Assembly (NCBI GenBank): GCA_937883755.1
Contig: CAKZYA010000063.1
Location: 232,054-296,053, forward strand
Direction of reading: 5' to 3'
Origin: an uncultured Flammeovirgaceae bacterium
GTDB taxonomy: Bacteria > Bacteroidota > Bacteroidia > Cytophagales > Cyclobacteriaceae
Length of the DNA: 64,000 nt
In this document: one piece after another, positions 1-8,863 of the stretch
Layout of the letters: each line of letters starts with the position of its first letter
Numbering within the stretch: position 1 is the first letter of the stretch
The notes under the pieces: generated by a model
The model's input: only the letters and a program-made list of their open reading frames with translations
Databases searched by the model: none
Told to the model about the DNA's origin: nothing
Position numbers and translations under genes: made by a program

Positions 1-653
1 TCGCTTTCCCGAACGGTAGTCACTAGTTCGCCGGGCGACAGATTAAGTTCACTACCGATTAAAGAAATGCTGATAACCACTGCCGATAGCATAAAAAGGG
101 TCTGAAGGGTATCAGTCCAAACAATGGTTTTTATCCCGCCCCGAAAAGTGTATAGCCAAATTAGGGCAATAGCAATCAGAACGGTCAACCAAAAAGGCAC
201 ACCAAAAGCTTTGAAAAAGGCAAGATGCAATACTCCAGCTACTAGAAATAGGCGGGCTGACGCACCAATTAGCCGCGATAATAAAAAGAAGAATGCTCCT
301 GTTTTGTAGGCGTAGAAACCAAAGCGCTTTTCCAAATAGCCATAAATACTCACCAAATTTAATTTGTAGTACAATGGCATCAGTACCAGGGCAATAAAGG
401 CGTAACCTGGAATATAGCCTAGAACTATTTGAAAATAAGAAAACTGAGAACTTCCCACCTCGCCCGGCACCGAAATAAACGTTACGCCCGACAAAGTAGC
501 ACCGATCATTCCAAAGGCAACCAAGTACCAAGGCGACTGCCGATTTCCAGTGAAGAAAGTCTCACTATTTGCATTTCGGGAAGTAAAATAGGATATAGTT
601 ATTAATAGAAGAAAATATCCGGCAATAACAGCGAAAACTAATCCTGGCGACAT
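1..653 (-). CDS. Sodium:solute symporter (SSS/SLC5 family), 3' part outside window
   Basis: Partial gene: 217 codons are visible from an ATG whose complement lies at 651-653, and the frame stays open to the left edge. The product starts with a hydrophobic helix and then shows SSS-family features: FFTGNRQSPWYLVAFGMIGA near residue 33, GVTFISVPGEVG, a string of hydrophobic helices, and the family-typical YTFRGGIKTIVWTDTLQ near residue 170. SSS proteins import sugars, amino acids, vitamins or other solutes with sodium across the inner membrane; the substrate cannot be read from this fragment. The gene is divergent from clpS, with 74 bp between the two starts. A 139-codon ORF on the same strand in another frame is a shadow. 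Confidence 0.85.
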   Translation of the reverse strand, partial: MSPGLVFAVIAGYFLLLITISYFTSRNANSETFFTGNRQSPWYLVAFGMIGATLSGVTFISVPGEVGSSQFSYFQIVLGYIPGYAFIALVLMPLYYKLNLVSIYGYLEKRFGFYAYKTGAFFFLLSRLIGASARLFLVAGVLHLAFFKAFGVPFWLTVLIAIALIWLYTFRGGIKTIVWTDTLQTLFMLSAVVISISLIGSELNLSPGELVTTVRES

Positions 654-727
654 GAGTTAATGGTTTGTAAGCGCGTAAAAGTGATAGTTTTTTTTTAAAT
701 TCGCTAGTTCAAGAGAACGTTTAGAAG

Positions 728-1009
728 ATGGATTACGGTATACAGGAAGACGTTTTAGTAGAAACCGATGTACAGGAAGAATTACTAGATTTACGAGATC
801 TAGTGGTCTTAAATGATGATTACAATACATTTGATCATGTGATCAATACGCTCATTCGGGTGTGTAAGCACTCTACTGAGCAGGCTGAACAGTGTACGTT
901 GATTATTCACTACAAAGGCAAGTGTGCCGTAAAGAAAGGCACGCTCGAGGAACTCAAGCCTATGCTCGACGCTATTCACGACGCAGGAATTGGAGCCGAA
1001 ATACAGTAG
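728..1009 (+). CDS. clpS: ATP-dependent Clp protease adaptor ClpS
   Basis: This 93-residue protein has the usual ClpS length. A short acidic, flexible N-terminus (residues 1-24) is followed by the core: VVLNDDYNTFDHVI (about 26-39) carries the substrate-pocket Asn-Asp-Asp, and IIHYKGKC carries the ClpA/C-contacting region. ClpS binds N-degron substrates and delivers them to the ClpAP or ClpCP protease in the cytoplasm. It is the first gene of a rightward pair with recR, 65 bp upstream of that gene's start. The acidic N-terminal extension (two EDVLVETDVQ-like runs) is longer in character than the minimal adaptor but not unusual. Confidence 0.9.
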   Translation: MDYGIQEDVLVETDVQEELLDLRDLVVLNDDYNTFDHVINTLIRVCKHSTEQAEQCTLIIHYKGKCAVKKGTLEELKPMLDAIHDAGIGAEIQ

Positions 1010-1074
1010 TAATTTCACTGCACTTTCCTTTTAGGGAAAATGTTACTTTAGCTCTGATTTACCTAATCATTTCT

Positions 1075-1686
1075 ATGGAATATCCTTCCAAACTTATTGA
1101 AGACGCGGTTAACGAAATTGCGAAACTACCAGGCATTGGCAAAAAGTCGGCTTTGCGAATGGCTTTGCATTTACTGAAGCAAGAAGAAGACCGCACCCAA
1201 TCCCTCGCCGATTCGCTGGTGAACCTTCGTACTAAAACCCAATACTGTCAGTCTTGTCACAATATTGCCGATGCCCCGATCTGCTCCATTTGCCAGAACC
1301 GTCAGCGCGACCGCAGTATTATTTGCGTAGTAGAAACCGCCACTGACTTGATTGCGATTGAAAATACGTCTCAGTACCGGGGGTTATATCATGTATTAGG
1401 CGGAGTGATCTCCCCATTGGACGGAGTTTCACCCAGTGATCTGACCATTGATGGATTGCTGCAACGAGTTAATGCCGATGATTCTGAGGTAAAGGAAGTG
1501 TTATTAGCACTCAGCGCGACGATGGAGGGCGATACTACCGCCTTCTTCATTACTAAAAAGCTAAAGCCCTTAGATATCAAAATCACCTCCATTGCGCGGG
1601 GAGTACCCATTGGTAGTGAGCTAGAGTATACTGATGAGATTACGCTTGGACGCAGTATCGTCGGACGTAAAGCCTATGAGGGATAA
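1075..1686 (+). CDS. recR: Recombination mediator RecR
   Basis: The 203-residue product matches RecR in length and domain order: helix-hairpin-helix near residues 8-35 (LPGIGKKSALRMA), a four-cysteine zinc finger at C58, C61, C70 and C73, then a Toprim domain beginning SIICVVETATDL and a Walker-like C-terminal part. With RecO and RecF it loads RecA at gaps in daughter strands. The ATG at 1075 was chosen because the longer reading frame from 892 would run antiparallel in sense through clpS in another frame and adds a charged, non-homologous N-terminus. The gene ends one base before the stop of the convergent DUF423 gene. Confidence 0.93.
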   Translation: MEYPSKLIEDAVNEIAKLPGIGKKSALRMALHLLKQEEDRTQSLADSLVNLRTKTQYCQSCHNIADAPICSICQNRQRDRSIICVVETATDLIAIENTSQYRGLYHVLGGVISPLDGVSPSDLTIDGLLQRVNADDSEVKEVLLALSATMEGDTTAFFITKKLKPLDIKITSIARGVPIGSELEYTDEITLGRSIVGRKAYEG

Positions 1687-1687
1687 G

Positions 1688-2065
1688 TTAAAAGTTACTC
1701 TTGGCTACGGCTATCAGCAGTAATACCCAACCAACAATAAATAGTAATCCGCCCAGTGGCGTGACTGCGCCCAACCACCGAATTCCGCTTAAGCAGAGAA
1801 TATACAATGATCCGGAAAAAATCAGAATGCCTCCCATCATTGATAGAGCTGAGTAGTCCAGTAGTTTATCTTGCACTCGAAACATCAACAAACCAATAAG
1901 TAGTAGTGCCAACGTATGATAAAACTGGTATTTTACAGCGGTTTCAAAAGTATCAATTCGGCCTTGAGACTCTAGAGTCGCTTGCAGTGCGTGCGCCCCG
2001 AAAGCTCCAATTATAACTGACAAAGCACCCAAAGCAGCAGCCGTAATTAGTACAAACTTTTGCAT
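1688..2065 (-). CDS. DUF423 family small membrane protein
   Basis: A 125-residue protein with four predicted hydrophobic helices. It begins MQKFVLITAAALGALSVIIG and contains the GAFGAHAL motif that marks DUF423 (YgdD-like) proteins, followed by YQFYHTLALLLIGL. Function of the family is unknown; it sits in the inner membrane. The ATG at 2065 is preferred over an upstream in-frame start that would extend into the yggS-like gene. It lies one base downstream of that gene on the same strand, so the two are probably co-transcribed, and it converges on recR with a one-base gap. Confidence 0.85.
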   Translation of the reverse strand: MQKFVLITAAALGALSVIIGAFGAHALQATLESQGRIDTFETAVKYQFYHTLALLLIGLLMFRVQDKLLDYSALSMMGGILIFSGSLYILCLSGIRWLGAVTPLGGLLFIVGWVLLLIAVAKSNF

Positions 2066-2066
2066 G

Positions 2067-2747
2067 TTACTTCTGATAGTTACGTTCGCCAAAAATAGAA
2101 GTACCAATGCGTAACATCGTACTACCTTCCTCTATAGCAATTTGGTAATCACTACTCATACCCATTGAGATTTCTTCCATCCGAACCTGATCAGGCAGAT
2201 CATCATTATATTTCAGGGCATCAAACAGTAGCTTAAGATGTTCAAACTCCTTACGAACTTTAGATTCATTAGAAGTAAAACTTGCCATACCCATCACTCC
2301 TACCACCTGTACATACTTTAAGTGCTGGATCGTTTCATCCCGGATTAACTGAAAGATTTCTTCATCACTAAAACCATACTTACTTTCTTCTTCAGCAATA
2401 TGTACCTGTAATAGACACGACACAGTTCTATCGTGCTTGGCCGCCTGCTTGTTGATTTCTTCCATCAACCGGATACTGTCTACTGAGTGAATCAAGTGAA
2501 CAAACGGGGTAATATATTTGACTTTGTTACGCTGCAAATGCCCGATCATATGCCAGCGAATATCTTTCGGCATTTGTTCATATTTTTCTACCATCTCCTG
2601 CACCTTATTTTCCCCGAAATCACGTATTCCAGCTTCGTAGGCATCCATCAATGTGGATACAGGCTTGGTTTTACTAACGGCAATCAGTTTACAATTGCCA
2701 GAGGCGAGTTCTTTCTGTAGCTGCTCTATGTTTTTTGCAATATCCAT
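2067..2747 (-). CDS. yggS: YggS/PROSC family pyridoxal phosphate homeostasis protein
   Basis: The 226-residue protein has the fold-type III PLP-binding signature of the YggS family: LIAVSKTKP around K26, the expected PLP lysine, then FGENKVQEM, WHMIGHLQRNK, HSVDS, and the late MEEISMGMSSDYQIAIEEG phosphate-binding segment. Proteins of this family buffer free PLP and affect amino acid and coenzyme A balance; they have no confirmed enzymatic activity. ATG at 2747 is used instead of the TTG two codons upstream. The downstream DUF423 gene follows after one base. Confidence 0.9.
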   Translation of the reverse strand: MDIAKNIEQLQKELASGNCKLIAVSKTKPVSTLMDAYEAGIRDFGENKVQEMVEKYEQMPKDIRWHMIGHLQRNKVKYITPFVHLIHSVDSIRLMEEINKQAAKHDRTVSCLLQVHIAEEESKYGFSDEEIFQLIRDETIQHLKYVQVVGVMGMASFTSNESKVRKEFEHLKLLFDALKYNDDLPDQVRMEEISMGMSSDYQIAIEEGSTMLRIGTSIFGERNYQK

Positions 2748-2836
2748 GCACAAAGCTATTTATTTTCTTACTAACAATCATCGAGTGAATGAGTTCTATT
2801 TGAGCGATTTTCGTACTATCACGCTAGATTTTTATC

Positions 2837-3439
2837 ATGAGAAAATATTTTTTGTTGCTGGCTTTTATAGCAATCGTAGATCAAGTACAAGCCCAATCTC
2901 AATCTGATGCATTAGCCCAGTACAACAAGCAACGATTACAGATTACTCGAGTCGGAATGCTCACACTCGGTGGATGGGCACTAGCAAATATGGGAACCAG
3001 CGGTATACTGCTCAGCCAAAACTCAGGCAGTCGCTACTATTTTCACCAAATGAATGTCTTTTGGAATGTAGTGAATTTGGGCTTAGCTGGGTTTGGTTAC
3101 TATAATGCTGCTACTTCTGACCCTGCTTCTTTCTCACTGGCAGAGTCTATTCAGGAACAAAACAACATAGAAAAACTACTACTGTTCAACGCCGGACTGG
3201 ATGTTGCTTACTTAGTAGGAGGGTTTTATCTCTCAGAACGTAGTCGCCGAGACTCTCCTCAATCGGAACGGTGGAAAGGCTACGGACAATCGTTGCTACT
3301 ACAAGGCGGGTTTCTATTGGTGTTTGATGCGGTACTGTATACTGTTCTACATCAGGCTAGTCCTGAACTGTCTTCCTTATTGTCTTCTGTGCAACTTACT
3401 CCTGTTGGCATCGGTTTTACTTATCGCCTTGGAATATAA
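2837..3439 (+). CDS. Predicted membrane protein of unknown function (DUF6992-like)
   Basis: The 200-residue product starts with a signal peptide or membrane anchor (MRKYFLLLAFIAIVDQVQAQ, probable cleavage after AQA) and then shows alternating hydrophobic helices: MLTLGGWALANMGTSGI, VFWNVVNLGLAGFGYYNA, LLLFNAGLDVAYLVGGFYL and LLLQGGFLLVFDAVLY. The pattern, including the QNSGSRYYFHQMNVFWNVVN stretch, is shared by small Bacteroidota proteins that I remember as DUF6992, but this name rests on memory only. The gene is divergent from yggS by about 90 bp and lies 66 bp ahead of uvrC, with which it may be co-transcribed. No catalytic motif is visible. Confidence 0.65.
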   Translation: MRKYFLLLAFIAIVDQVQAQSQSDALAQYNKQRLQITRVGMLTLGGWALANMGTSGILLSQNSGSRYYFHQMNVFWNVVNLGLAGFGYYNAATSDPASFSLAESIQEQNNIEKLLLFNAGLDVAYLVGGFYLSERSRRDSPQSERWKGYGQSLLLQGGFLLVFDAVLYTVLHQASPELSSLLSSVQLTPVGIGFTYRLGI

Positions 3440-3505
3440 AGAGAACGTTCTGATTCAGTTGGCGTTGCAATCCGAATATAGCTTAGTTATCTTTTCAGCT
3501 TGATT

Positions 3506-5299
3506 ATGGAAATTCCCGTTTATACTCCCGACCAGGTTCACCTGCTCCCTGACCAGCCAGGGGTTTATAAATACTACGATGCTGACCGCACTCTGATTTA
3601 CGTAGGCAAAGCCAAAAGCTTAAAAAAGCGGGTTAGTAGCTATTTCACCAAATCTAAAAACACTAATCGCAAAACCGTTAAGATGGTGCGAGAGATTCGC
3701 ACAATTGAGTTTACGATTGTCAACTCCGAATTTGATGCTCTGCTATTAGAAAACAGTCTCATCAAAAGGAATCAGCCGAAATATAATATTTTACTGAAAG
3801 ATGATAAAAGCTATCCATTTATCTTACTGACTAAAGAACGTTTTCCGCGCGTAATTCCTACCCGCCAGCGTATTCCCGATGCAGGCACCTATTTTGGTCC
3901 CTTTGCCAGTGTGAAGGCCATGAATAATATATTGGAGCTTCTCAGAAGCTTGTACACTTTGCGTACCTGTCGCTATGATTTATCTGAAGAAAATATAAAA
4001 AGTGGTAAATATAAAGTTTGTCTCGAGTACCATATTGGTAACTGCTTAGGGCCTTGTGAGGGATTGCAAGCTGAGCAAGATTATAATCGGGACATTGAGC
4101 AGGCAACTCATATCTTGAAAGGAAATATGAGTATCGCCCGCACTTATTTCAAGGAAAAGATGCAGCAGGCAGCAGAAAATCTGGAATTTGAGGAGGCGCA
4201 AAAGTATAAGGAAAAGATATCGCTGCTCACCAAATATCAAGCAAAATCAATCGTAGTGAATACTCACATTGGTGATACTGATGTCTTCACTATTGTTTCA
4301 GATGAGCAGATTGCCTATATCAATTATCTGAAGGCGAACAAGGGCACGATCATTCTGACCAAAACCATTGAGATCAAAAAGAAGCTAGATGAAAGTGACG
4401 AAGATATTTTAGCGTTGATGATGGTAGAACTACGGGAACGTTACCTCAGTGCTACCAAAGAGGTTCTGACCAATATTGACATTCCTATTTCGCTAGAAGG
4501 AGTTACGATTACTGTTCCTAAAATTGGCGATAAGCGGAAGCTAGTGGATTTATCCATTAAAAATGCTCTGTATTACAAGCGGGAACGAGTGAACCGAGTG
4601 CAGGAGTACCAGCAGAGAGTTAATCGAGTGGTGCTTAAACTACAGGAAGACTTGCGCCTGAAGCAGCCGCCCATGCACATTGAGTGCTTTGATAATTCTA
4701 ACCTGCAAGGCTCCAATCCGGTAGCCTCCATGGTCTGTTTTAAAAATGGTAAGCCTGCAAAAAAAGATTATCGCAAATTCAATATCAAAACAGTAGTTGG
4801 GTCAGACGATTTTGCTTCCATGTATGAGATCGTATTCCGCCGATACAAACGTTTGTTAGAGGAAGAACTGGAGCTTCCTAACCTTATTGTGATTGATGGA
4901 GGGAAAGGTCAACTTAAATCAGCCTGTCAGGCATTAAAGGATTTAGGAATCTACGGTGATATTCCTATCATCGGAATTGCTAAACGATTAGAAGAAATTT
5001 ATACGCCCGAAGATCCCTATCCGTTACATATTGATAAAAAGTCGGAATCGCTCAAACTGATTCAGCGAGCACGGGACGAGGCTCACCGATTTGCTATTAC
5101 TTTCCACCGGAAAAAACGTTCTAATGCTGCCTTGCGTAGCGAATTAGAAGACATCAAGGGCATTGGTCGTAAAACTGCTCTCTCACTACTAAAAAGCTTT
5201 AAATCCGTAAAAAATATTCGAGAGGCTACCGAAGAAGACTTAGCACAGTTGGTAGGAGCTTCAAAGGCAAAAACGCTCAAAGAGGCCTTAAGTCAATAG
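3506..5299 (+). CDS. uvrC: Excinuclease ABC subunit UvrC
   Basis: This 597-residue protein carries all UvrC domains: GIY-YIG nuclease (PGVYKYYDADRTLIYVGKAK, about 16-35) for the 3' incision, a cysteine-containing region (CRYDLS..CLEYHIGNCLGPC), the UVR UvrB-interaction helix pair near 205-240, the RNase H-like 5' nuclease (HIECFDNSNLQGSNPVASMV and IVIDGGKGQLKSA), and a C-terminal tandem helix-hairpin-helix (IKGIGRKTALSLLKSF). It acts with UvrAB in nucleotide excision repair. ATG at 3506 is preferred to an upstream TTG two codons earlier. A hairpin terminator follows the stop. Confidence 0.95.
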   Translation: MEIPVYTPDQVHLLPDQPGVYKYYDADRTLIYVGKAKSLKKRVSSYFTKSKNTNRKTVKMVREIRTIEFTIVNSEFDALLLENSLIKRNQPKYNILLKDDKSYPFILLTKERFPRVIPTRQRIPDAGTYFGPFASVKAMNNILELLRSLYTLRTCRYDLSEENIKSGKYKVCLEYHIGNCLGPCEGLQAEQDYNRDIEQATHILKGNMSIARTYFKEKMQQAAENLEFEEAQKYKEKISLLTKYQAKSIVVNTHIGDTDVFTIVSDEQIAYINYLKANKGTIILTKTIEIKKKLDESDEDILALMMVELRERYLSATKEVLTNIDIPISLEGVTITVPKIGDKRKLVDLSIKNALYYKRERVNRVQEYQQRVNRVVLKLQEDLRLKQPPMHIECFDNSNLQGSNPVASMVCFKNGKPAKKDYRKFNIKTVVGSDDFASMYEIVFRRYKRLLEEELELPNLIVIDGGKGQLKSACQALKDLGIYGDIPIIGIAKRLEEIYTPEDPYPLHIDKKSESLKLIQRARDEAHRFAITFHRKKRSNAALRSELEDIKGIGRKTALSLLKSFKSVKNIREATEEDLAQLVGASKAKTLKEALSQ

Positions 5300-5312
5300 C
5301 CTTATACCAATA

Positions 5313-5340
5313 AAAAAGGAACCCGAAGGCTCCTTTCTTA
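5313..5340. terminator. Probable bidirectional terminator between uvrC and gldN
   Basis: An A-tract followed by a stem of AAAGGA, one mismatch and CC, a CGAA tetraloop, then GG and TCCTTT with a short T run. It lies between the convergent ends of uvrC and gldN, where a terminator acting in both directions would be expected. Confidence 0.6.
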
Positions 5341-5366
5341 AAAAACATTTGTGCTATGGAAGAATT

Positions 5367-6320
5367 TTAATATTCCCAAAGTTCGTGTTCGCGCTCCAGC
5401 ATGTCGTACTCGTACTCAAGTGACTTTAACAAAGCCTGACGCTTGTTCCCATCGGTCATATCCACAATTCGCTCGTCATCAGGGTTAGAATACTTCACTA
5501 CATGAGCACTGAATAAACGTAAGTCAAACGCATGCTCCAGATTAAGATGCTTGGCACCGTTGCGGGGGTTTACCCATACGGCAATTTCAGGATTCTCTTG
5601 AAATACCCGGATTAAATCTTTGTACCGGAAAGAAGCAACTTCTTTCAGTAGTCCAGTATTTGGAAAGTTTTCTGGAGGAAGTATCAGCGTTAATGCCTGA
5701 ATGTCATAGTACTGACGACCACGCTCTTTATCGAAGATCACATCTTCTACAACTTCAAGTATTGATACATCCTTAGGAGCAAACAAGTAGCTTTCCGCCT
5801 GAGGTGCTGCTGCTTCAGCTCCCATGTCAGTTCCTTCCGCACCTTGACCAGAATCACTGTCACTGTCGCTGCTACCCCAGCCGTCATCATCACTGCTACC
5901 CCAACCATCGTCAGCCGAATCATCTTGACCGAAGCCCATCGCGATTTCTTCTTCACTCAACGCCGGCCCATCCATCGGGATAGTAAGATTCTCAATAAAT
6001 TGCTCTTTTGACATACGAGTTGATACTGAGTCGTTAGTATACGGATACAATGTTCCATTCATAACTGACTCAATAATTATCCGAGTAATCCAACGGTTCT
6101 CGGAGAAAAACGGCTTATTCTGCTTTTCTTTCAAATCCATCCGTCGCCATACCCGTGTCCGGTACAACTGATCTGAAGCATGGATTGGCCGAATAGAATT
6201 ATCGTTGAACCCATCTTCGTTGTAACCATCGTTCGTTTGGGCACTTGACACGCTAATTGTGCTTAACGCAATAATCGCTGCCCCCGCGAACTGTTTTACC
6301 ATTTGATTAATACTCTTCAT
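5367..6320 (-). CDS. gldN: Type IX secretion / gliding motility protein GldN (PorN)
   Basis: The 317-residue protein has a signal peptide ending SVSSAQ and the GldN/PorN core: IRPIHASDQLYRTRVWRRMD near residues 43-62, NRWITRIIIESVMNGTLYPY, a mid region, and the C-terminal FRYKDLIRVFQENPEIAVWV with the conserved aspartate-rich end. GldN forms the periplasmic ring with lipoprotein GldK beneath the outer membrane. It is the last gene of the gldKLMN run, 60 bp after gldM. Odd feature: an acidic low-complexity insert at about 131-160 with a tandem DDGWGSSD repeat and a run of SD dipeptides, then an Ala/Gln/Glu-rich linker, which interrupts the usual family sequence. Confidence 0.93.
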   Translation of the reverse strand: MKSINQMVKQFAGAAIIALSTISVSSAQTNDGYNEDGFNDNSIRPIHASDQLYRTRVWRRMDLKEKQNKPFFSENRWITRIIIESVMNGTLYPYTNDSVSTRMSKEQFIENLTIPMDGPALSEEEIAMGFGQDDSADDGWGSSDDDGWGSSDSDSDSGQGAEGTDMGAEAAAPQAESYLFAPKDVSILEVVEDVIFDKERGRQYYDIQALTLILPPENFPNTGLLKEVASFRYKDLIRVFQENPEIAVWVNPRNGAKHLNLEHAFDLRLFSAHVVKYSNPDDERIVDMTDGNKRQALLKSLEYEYDMLEREHELWEY

Positions 6321-6380
6321 AACACCTGTTTTTTCTGATAAAGTAGACTGACCTTACGGCCAGTCTATATTGAATACTGT

Positions 6381-7976
6381 TTATTTGATAGGAACGGTAA
6401 TTGTTGAAGCTGACGATCCTAGTCGTACATCTTCCCGCTCACCACGAGAGTTCATTCGCTGAACTTTCTTCACGTCTACCACAATGCGGTCGCCAGGCTT
6501 AGCCTTGCTAATTACGCTATTAAGGCTAGCCGTTCCGTTACTGGCGTTGTACTTCGCTTTTCCTACCGGACGGCTTCCTCGTGCTAAGATAATCTCCGCA
6601 TCTACTACTCGGTAGCGAGCCTCTTTAGGCAGTACACTAGCAAAGTCTTCATCAGGAACAGCTTTTACTGTAATACTACGCAAGCGGTTAGCTGCCTCAC
6701 CTTGCTTCAAGTTTACTGGCTTATTACCTGGGCCAAGTACTTCAATAGCAGGCTTAGGAATAGGCTTCACACGGAAAGACTCGGTACCGATTTTAAATCC
6801 ATTGCTGCTTACCGTTAAATTAACTTTAGCTGCTTTAGGGATTACCGTAACCTGTCCGGTCTTAGCTCCAGCAATGGCTGTTCCACCACTAGCGGTAAAC
6901 GAAGGCTTGTAGGTAGAACCTAAAGCGGGTACGTTCACTTGCAGATCGTTAGCACAGTTTAGATAAAGTGCCTGCATCGCCTGCGACTGCACCTGAATAA
7001 CTGGCTTAGTTACAAAGTAAGAGAACGTTTCTTCGTAAGTCTCCGACTTTCCACCTTGATCAAGTTGGATAGTAGCCTTAAACTTCTGCTCCGCCCGATT
7101 ATCTTTGTCATACTTGCTAGCACTAGCGGGAAATTTAATTTTTCCCATACCTCCTTCTACTGCAACGGGCTTACCGTTCACCATCATTTTTGGTGTCATA
7201 CCTGAAGAAGAAGCAGCAATAAATAAATCAGCTTCGTACGTAGTACCCGCAGCTACCACATTAGATTTAGGACGAACCATCACGGTGATCTCGTCAAACT
7301 TTAAGTCGGCTGCTCCTACCTTACGCGCTAGATTATCTAAAGCGGAAGTCTCTCGAGCTAGTACTTTCGTTTTCAGATCATTCAGAGTAGCCAAACCAGC
7401 TACCATTGGAGTATTTTGGAAGTTTAGTTCCGCAAAGCTCTTCTTATTCTGATCTGGATTATTCTTGAAAACCGGGTTCTCGTTTCCGTCTAAAGCTAGC
7501 GGATCGTACTGAGTTTCGGTCTCTTTGGCAATAAACTGAGCGTAGTCATTCAGCAGCTTCTGCAACTCATCACCTTGCTTCTGGCGCACCATTAGATTAG
7601 CAACTTTGTCTTCGTCCTTACCACCTTTGTATGTTCTACCATCTTCCTCTTTTCCGCCAGTAACATCAATAAATGTTGCACGATATTCGTCTAACTTATT
7701 AACTACTTCATTAGTCTTAGCCCGCACATCTTGAGCCTGCTTGAGTACAGCTACGTCTTCTTTACGATCACCAGCATCGGTTACTGCTTTGCGAATTCGC
7801 TCTACCGTACCATTATTCTTAACCTTATAGCTCTCAGCCGACTGATCAAGACTTTCATCGATAAAAACGAAGCGATCTAGAATTGTATTACTTACTTGTA
7901 GGGCGAGAAGGGCGGTAAGTACTAAGTACATCATACCGATCATCTTCTGCCGGGGGGTTTCTTTTCCTCCTGCCAT
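6381..7976 (-). CDS. gldM: Type IX secretion / gliding motor protein GldM (PorM)
   Basis: The 531-residue product begins MAGGKETPRQKMIGMMYLVL, which is the characteristic GldM N-terminus: a short cytoplasmic tail, the conserved PRQKM, and one transmembrane helix (about 13-33) that pairs with GldL. The rest is a long periplasmic part with a helical first domain (residues 34-220) and successive beta domains, ending in SSASTITVPIK. GldL and GldM form the proton-driven rotary motor that powers T9SS and gliding. Start and length agree with the family. It is 41 bp downstream of gldL and 60 bp ahead of gldN on the same strand. Confidence 0.95.
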   Translation of the reverse strand: MAGGKETPRQKMIGMMYLVLTALLALQVSNTILDRFVFIDESLDQSAESYKVKNNGTVERIRKAVTDAGDRKEDVAVLKQAQDVRAKTNEVVNKLDEYRATFIDVTGGKEEDGRTYKGGKDEDKVANLMVRQKQGDELQKLLNDYAQFIAKETETQYDPLALDGNENPVFKNNPDQNKKSFAELNFQNTPMVAGLATLNDLKTKVLARETSALDNLARKVGAADLKFDEITVMVRPKSNVVAAGTTYEADLFIAASSSGMTPKMMVNGKPVAVEGGMGKIKFPASASKYDKDNRAEQKFKATIQLDQGGKSETYEETFSYFVTKPVIQVQSQAMQALYLNCANDLQVNVPALGSTYKPSFTASGGTAIAGAKTGQVTVIPKAAKVNLTVSSNGFKIGTESFRVKPIPKPAIEVLGPGNKPVNLKQGEAANRLRSITVKAVPDEDFASVLPKEARYRVVDAEIILARGSRPVGKAKYNASNGTASLNSVISKAKPGDRIVVDVKKVQRMNSRGEREDVRLGSSASTITVPIK

Positions 7977-8017
7977 GTTGTCCTGTTTTAGCGTTTAGAA
8001 ATTAGTTTTTTTCTCAA

Positions 8018-8818
8018 TTACGCCTTCATCGCGTTCAACATGTTACCGTATACCTTGTTCAACGAAGCAATATTGCCTGTCAACGATGAGAAGTTAGTAC
8101 GGAATTGCTCAGCATCTTTGCTAGCTTCAGCTACATTTTCCATAGCACCACTCAAATTCGAGTAGAATTTGTTCATAGACTTCAAATGGCTGTTAGCATC
8201 TTGAAGCTCCATTTCGTACACAGCGTTTAAAGAAGCTAAGTTCTTAGTTACTGCCTGAACCTGAGCATGATACTCTTTCGCATCTTTGCTAGCTGTAGTC
8301 ATTTCTGACATAGCCGTAATAGTAGTCTCATACGACTTGTTCATGTTTGTCAGTGACTGAGAAGCAGCTTTCACGTTTCTAGCGTAGTCATTAGTAGCTA
8401 CCGCAGCATCAGTAATAGTACCGATTTTATTAACTGACTCAGACAAGTTTTTCATACCTCGTCCTAGGCTGTCAATTAGTTCGCCACCTACTTTAGACTT
8501 CTCTAGCATGTTATCTAACTTATTAGCAACTGAGTCTTTTCCGTTAGAAATCTGCTTACGAGTAGTTGCTTGGGCATCACCTGCTAATTCAGGATAAACT
8601 AGCGACCAATCGTATTCAGCATGCTTGGGCTCAAACGCACTGAACAAGAAGATAATTGCCTCAGTAGTAAGTCCTACTCCGAGCATTATTCCTGCACCGG
8701 GCAAGTGCAAAATCTTAAACATTGCCCCAACAATTACAATAGCAGCTCCAATTCCATAAATTTTGGGCATGATGCTACCGTATAATAATTCTGAAAATCC
8801 ACCTTTTTTCTTTGCCAT
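8018..8818 (-). CDS. gldL: Type IX secretion / gliding motor protein GldL (PorL)
   Basis: The 266-residue protein shows two N-terminal membrane helices, about residues 18-35 and 43-62, with the family's membrane glutamate at E53 (GLTTEAIIFLFSAFEP) that is proposed to carry protons. The remaining cytoplasmic region (70-266) is helical and built from several similar segments such as SLTNMNKSYETTITAMSEMT, NLASLNAVYEMELQDAN and NIASLNKVYGNMLNAM, which look like coiled-coil repeats. GldL surrounds a GldM dimer in the inner membrane. It lies between gldK (45 bp upstream) and gldM (41 bp downstream). Confidence 0.95.
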   Translation of the reverse strand: MAKKKGGFSELLYGSIMPKIYGIGAAIVIVGAMFKILHLPGAGIMLGVGLTTEAIIFLFSAFEPKHAEYDWSLVYPELAGDAQATTRKQISNGKDSVANKLDNMLEKSKVGGELIDSLGRGMKNLSESVNKIGTITDAAVATNDYARNVKAASQSLTNMNKSYETTITAMSEMTTASKDAKEYHAQVQAVTKNLASLNAVYEMELQDANSHLKSMNKFYSNLSGAMENVAEASKDAEQFRTNFSSLTGNIASLNKVYGNMLNAMKA

Positions 8819-8863
8819 GATGTAAGAGTTTTAGAAATAGAATGTTAATATTTGATTATCTGA

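Noticed and set aside
112..531. 139-codon minus-strand ORF at the left edge
   Set aside because: It is an out-of-frame shadow of the symporter gene, whose frame has clear SSS motifs.
892..1074. Longer N-terminus for RecR
   Set aside because: It overlaps clpS in another frame and adds a basic stretch unlike RecR; the ATG at 1075 gives the family length.
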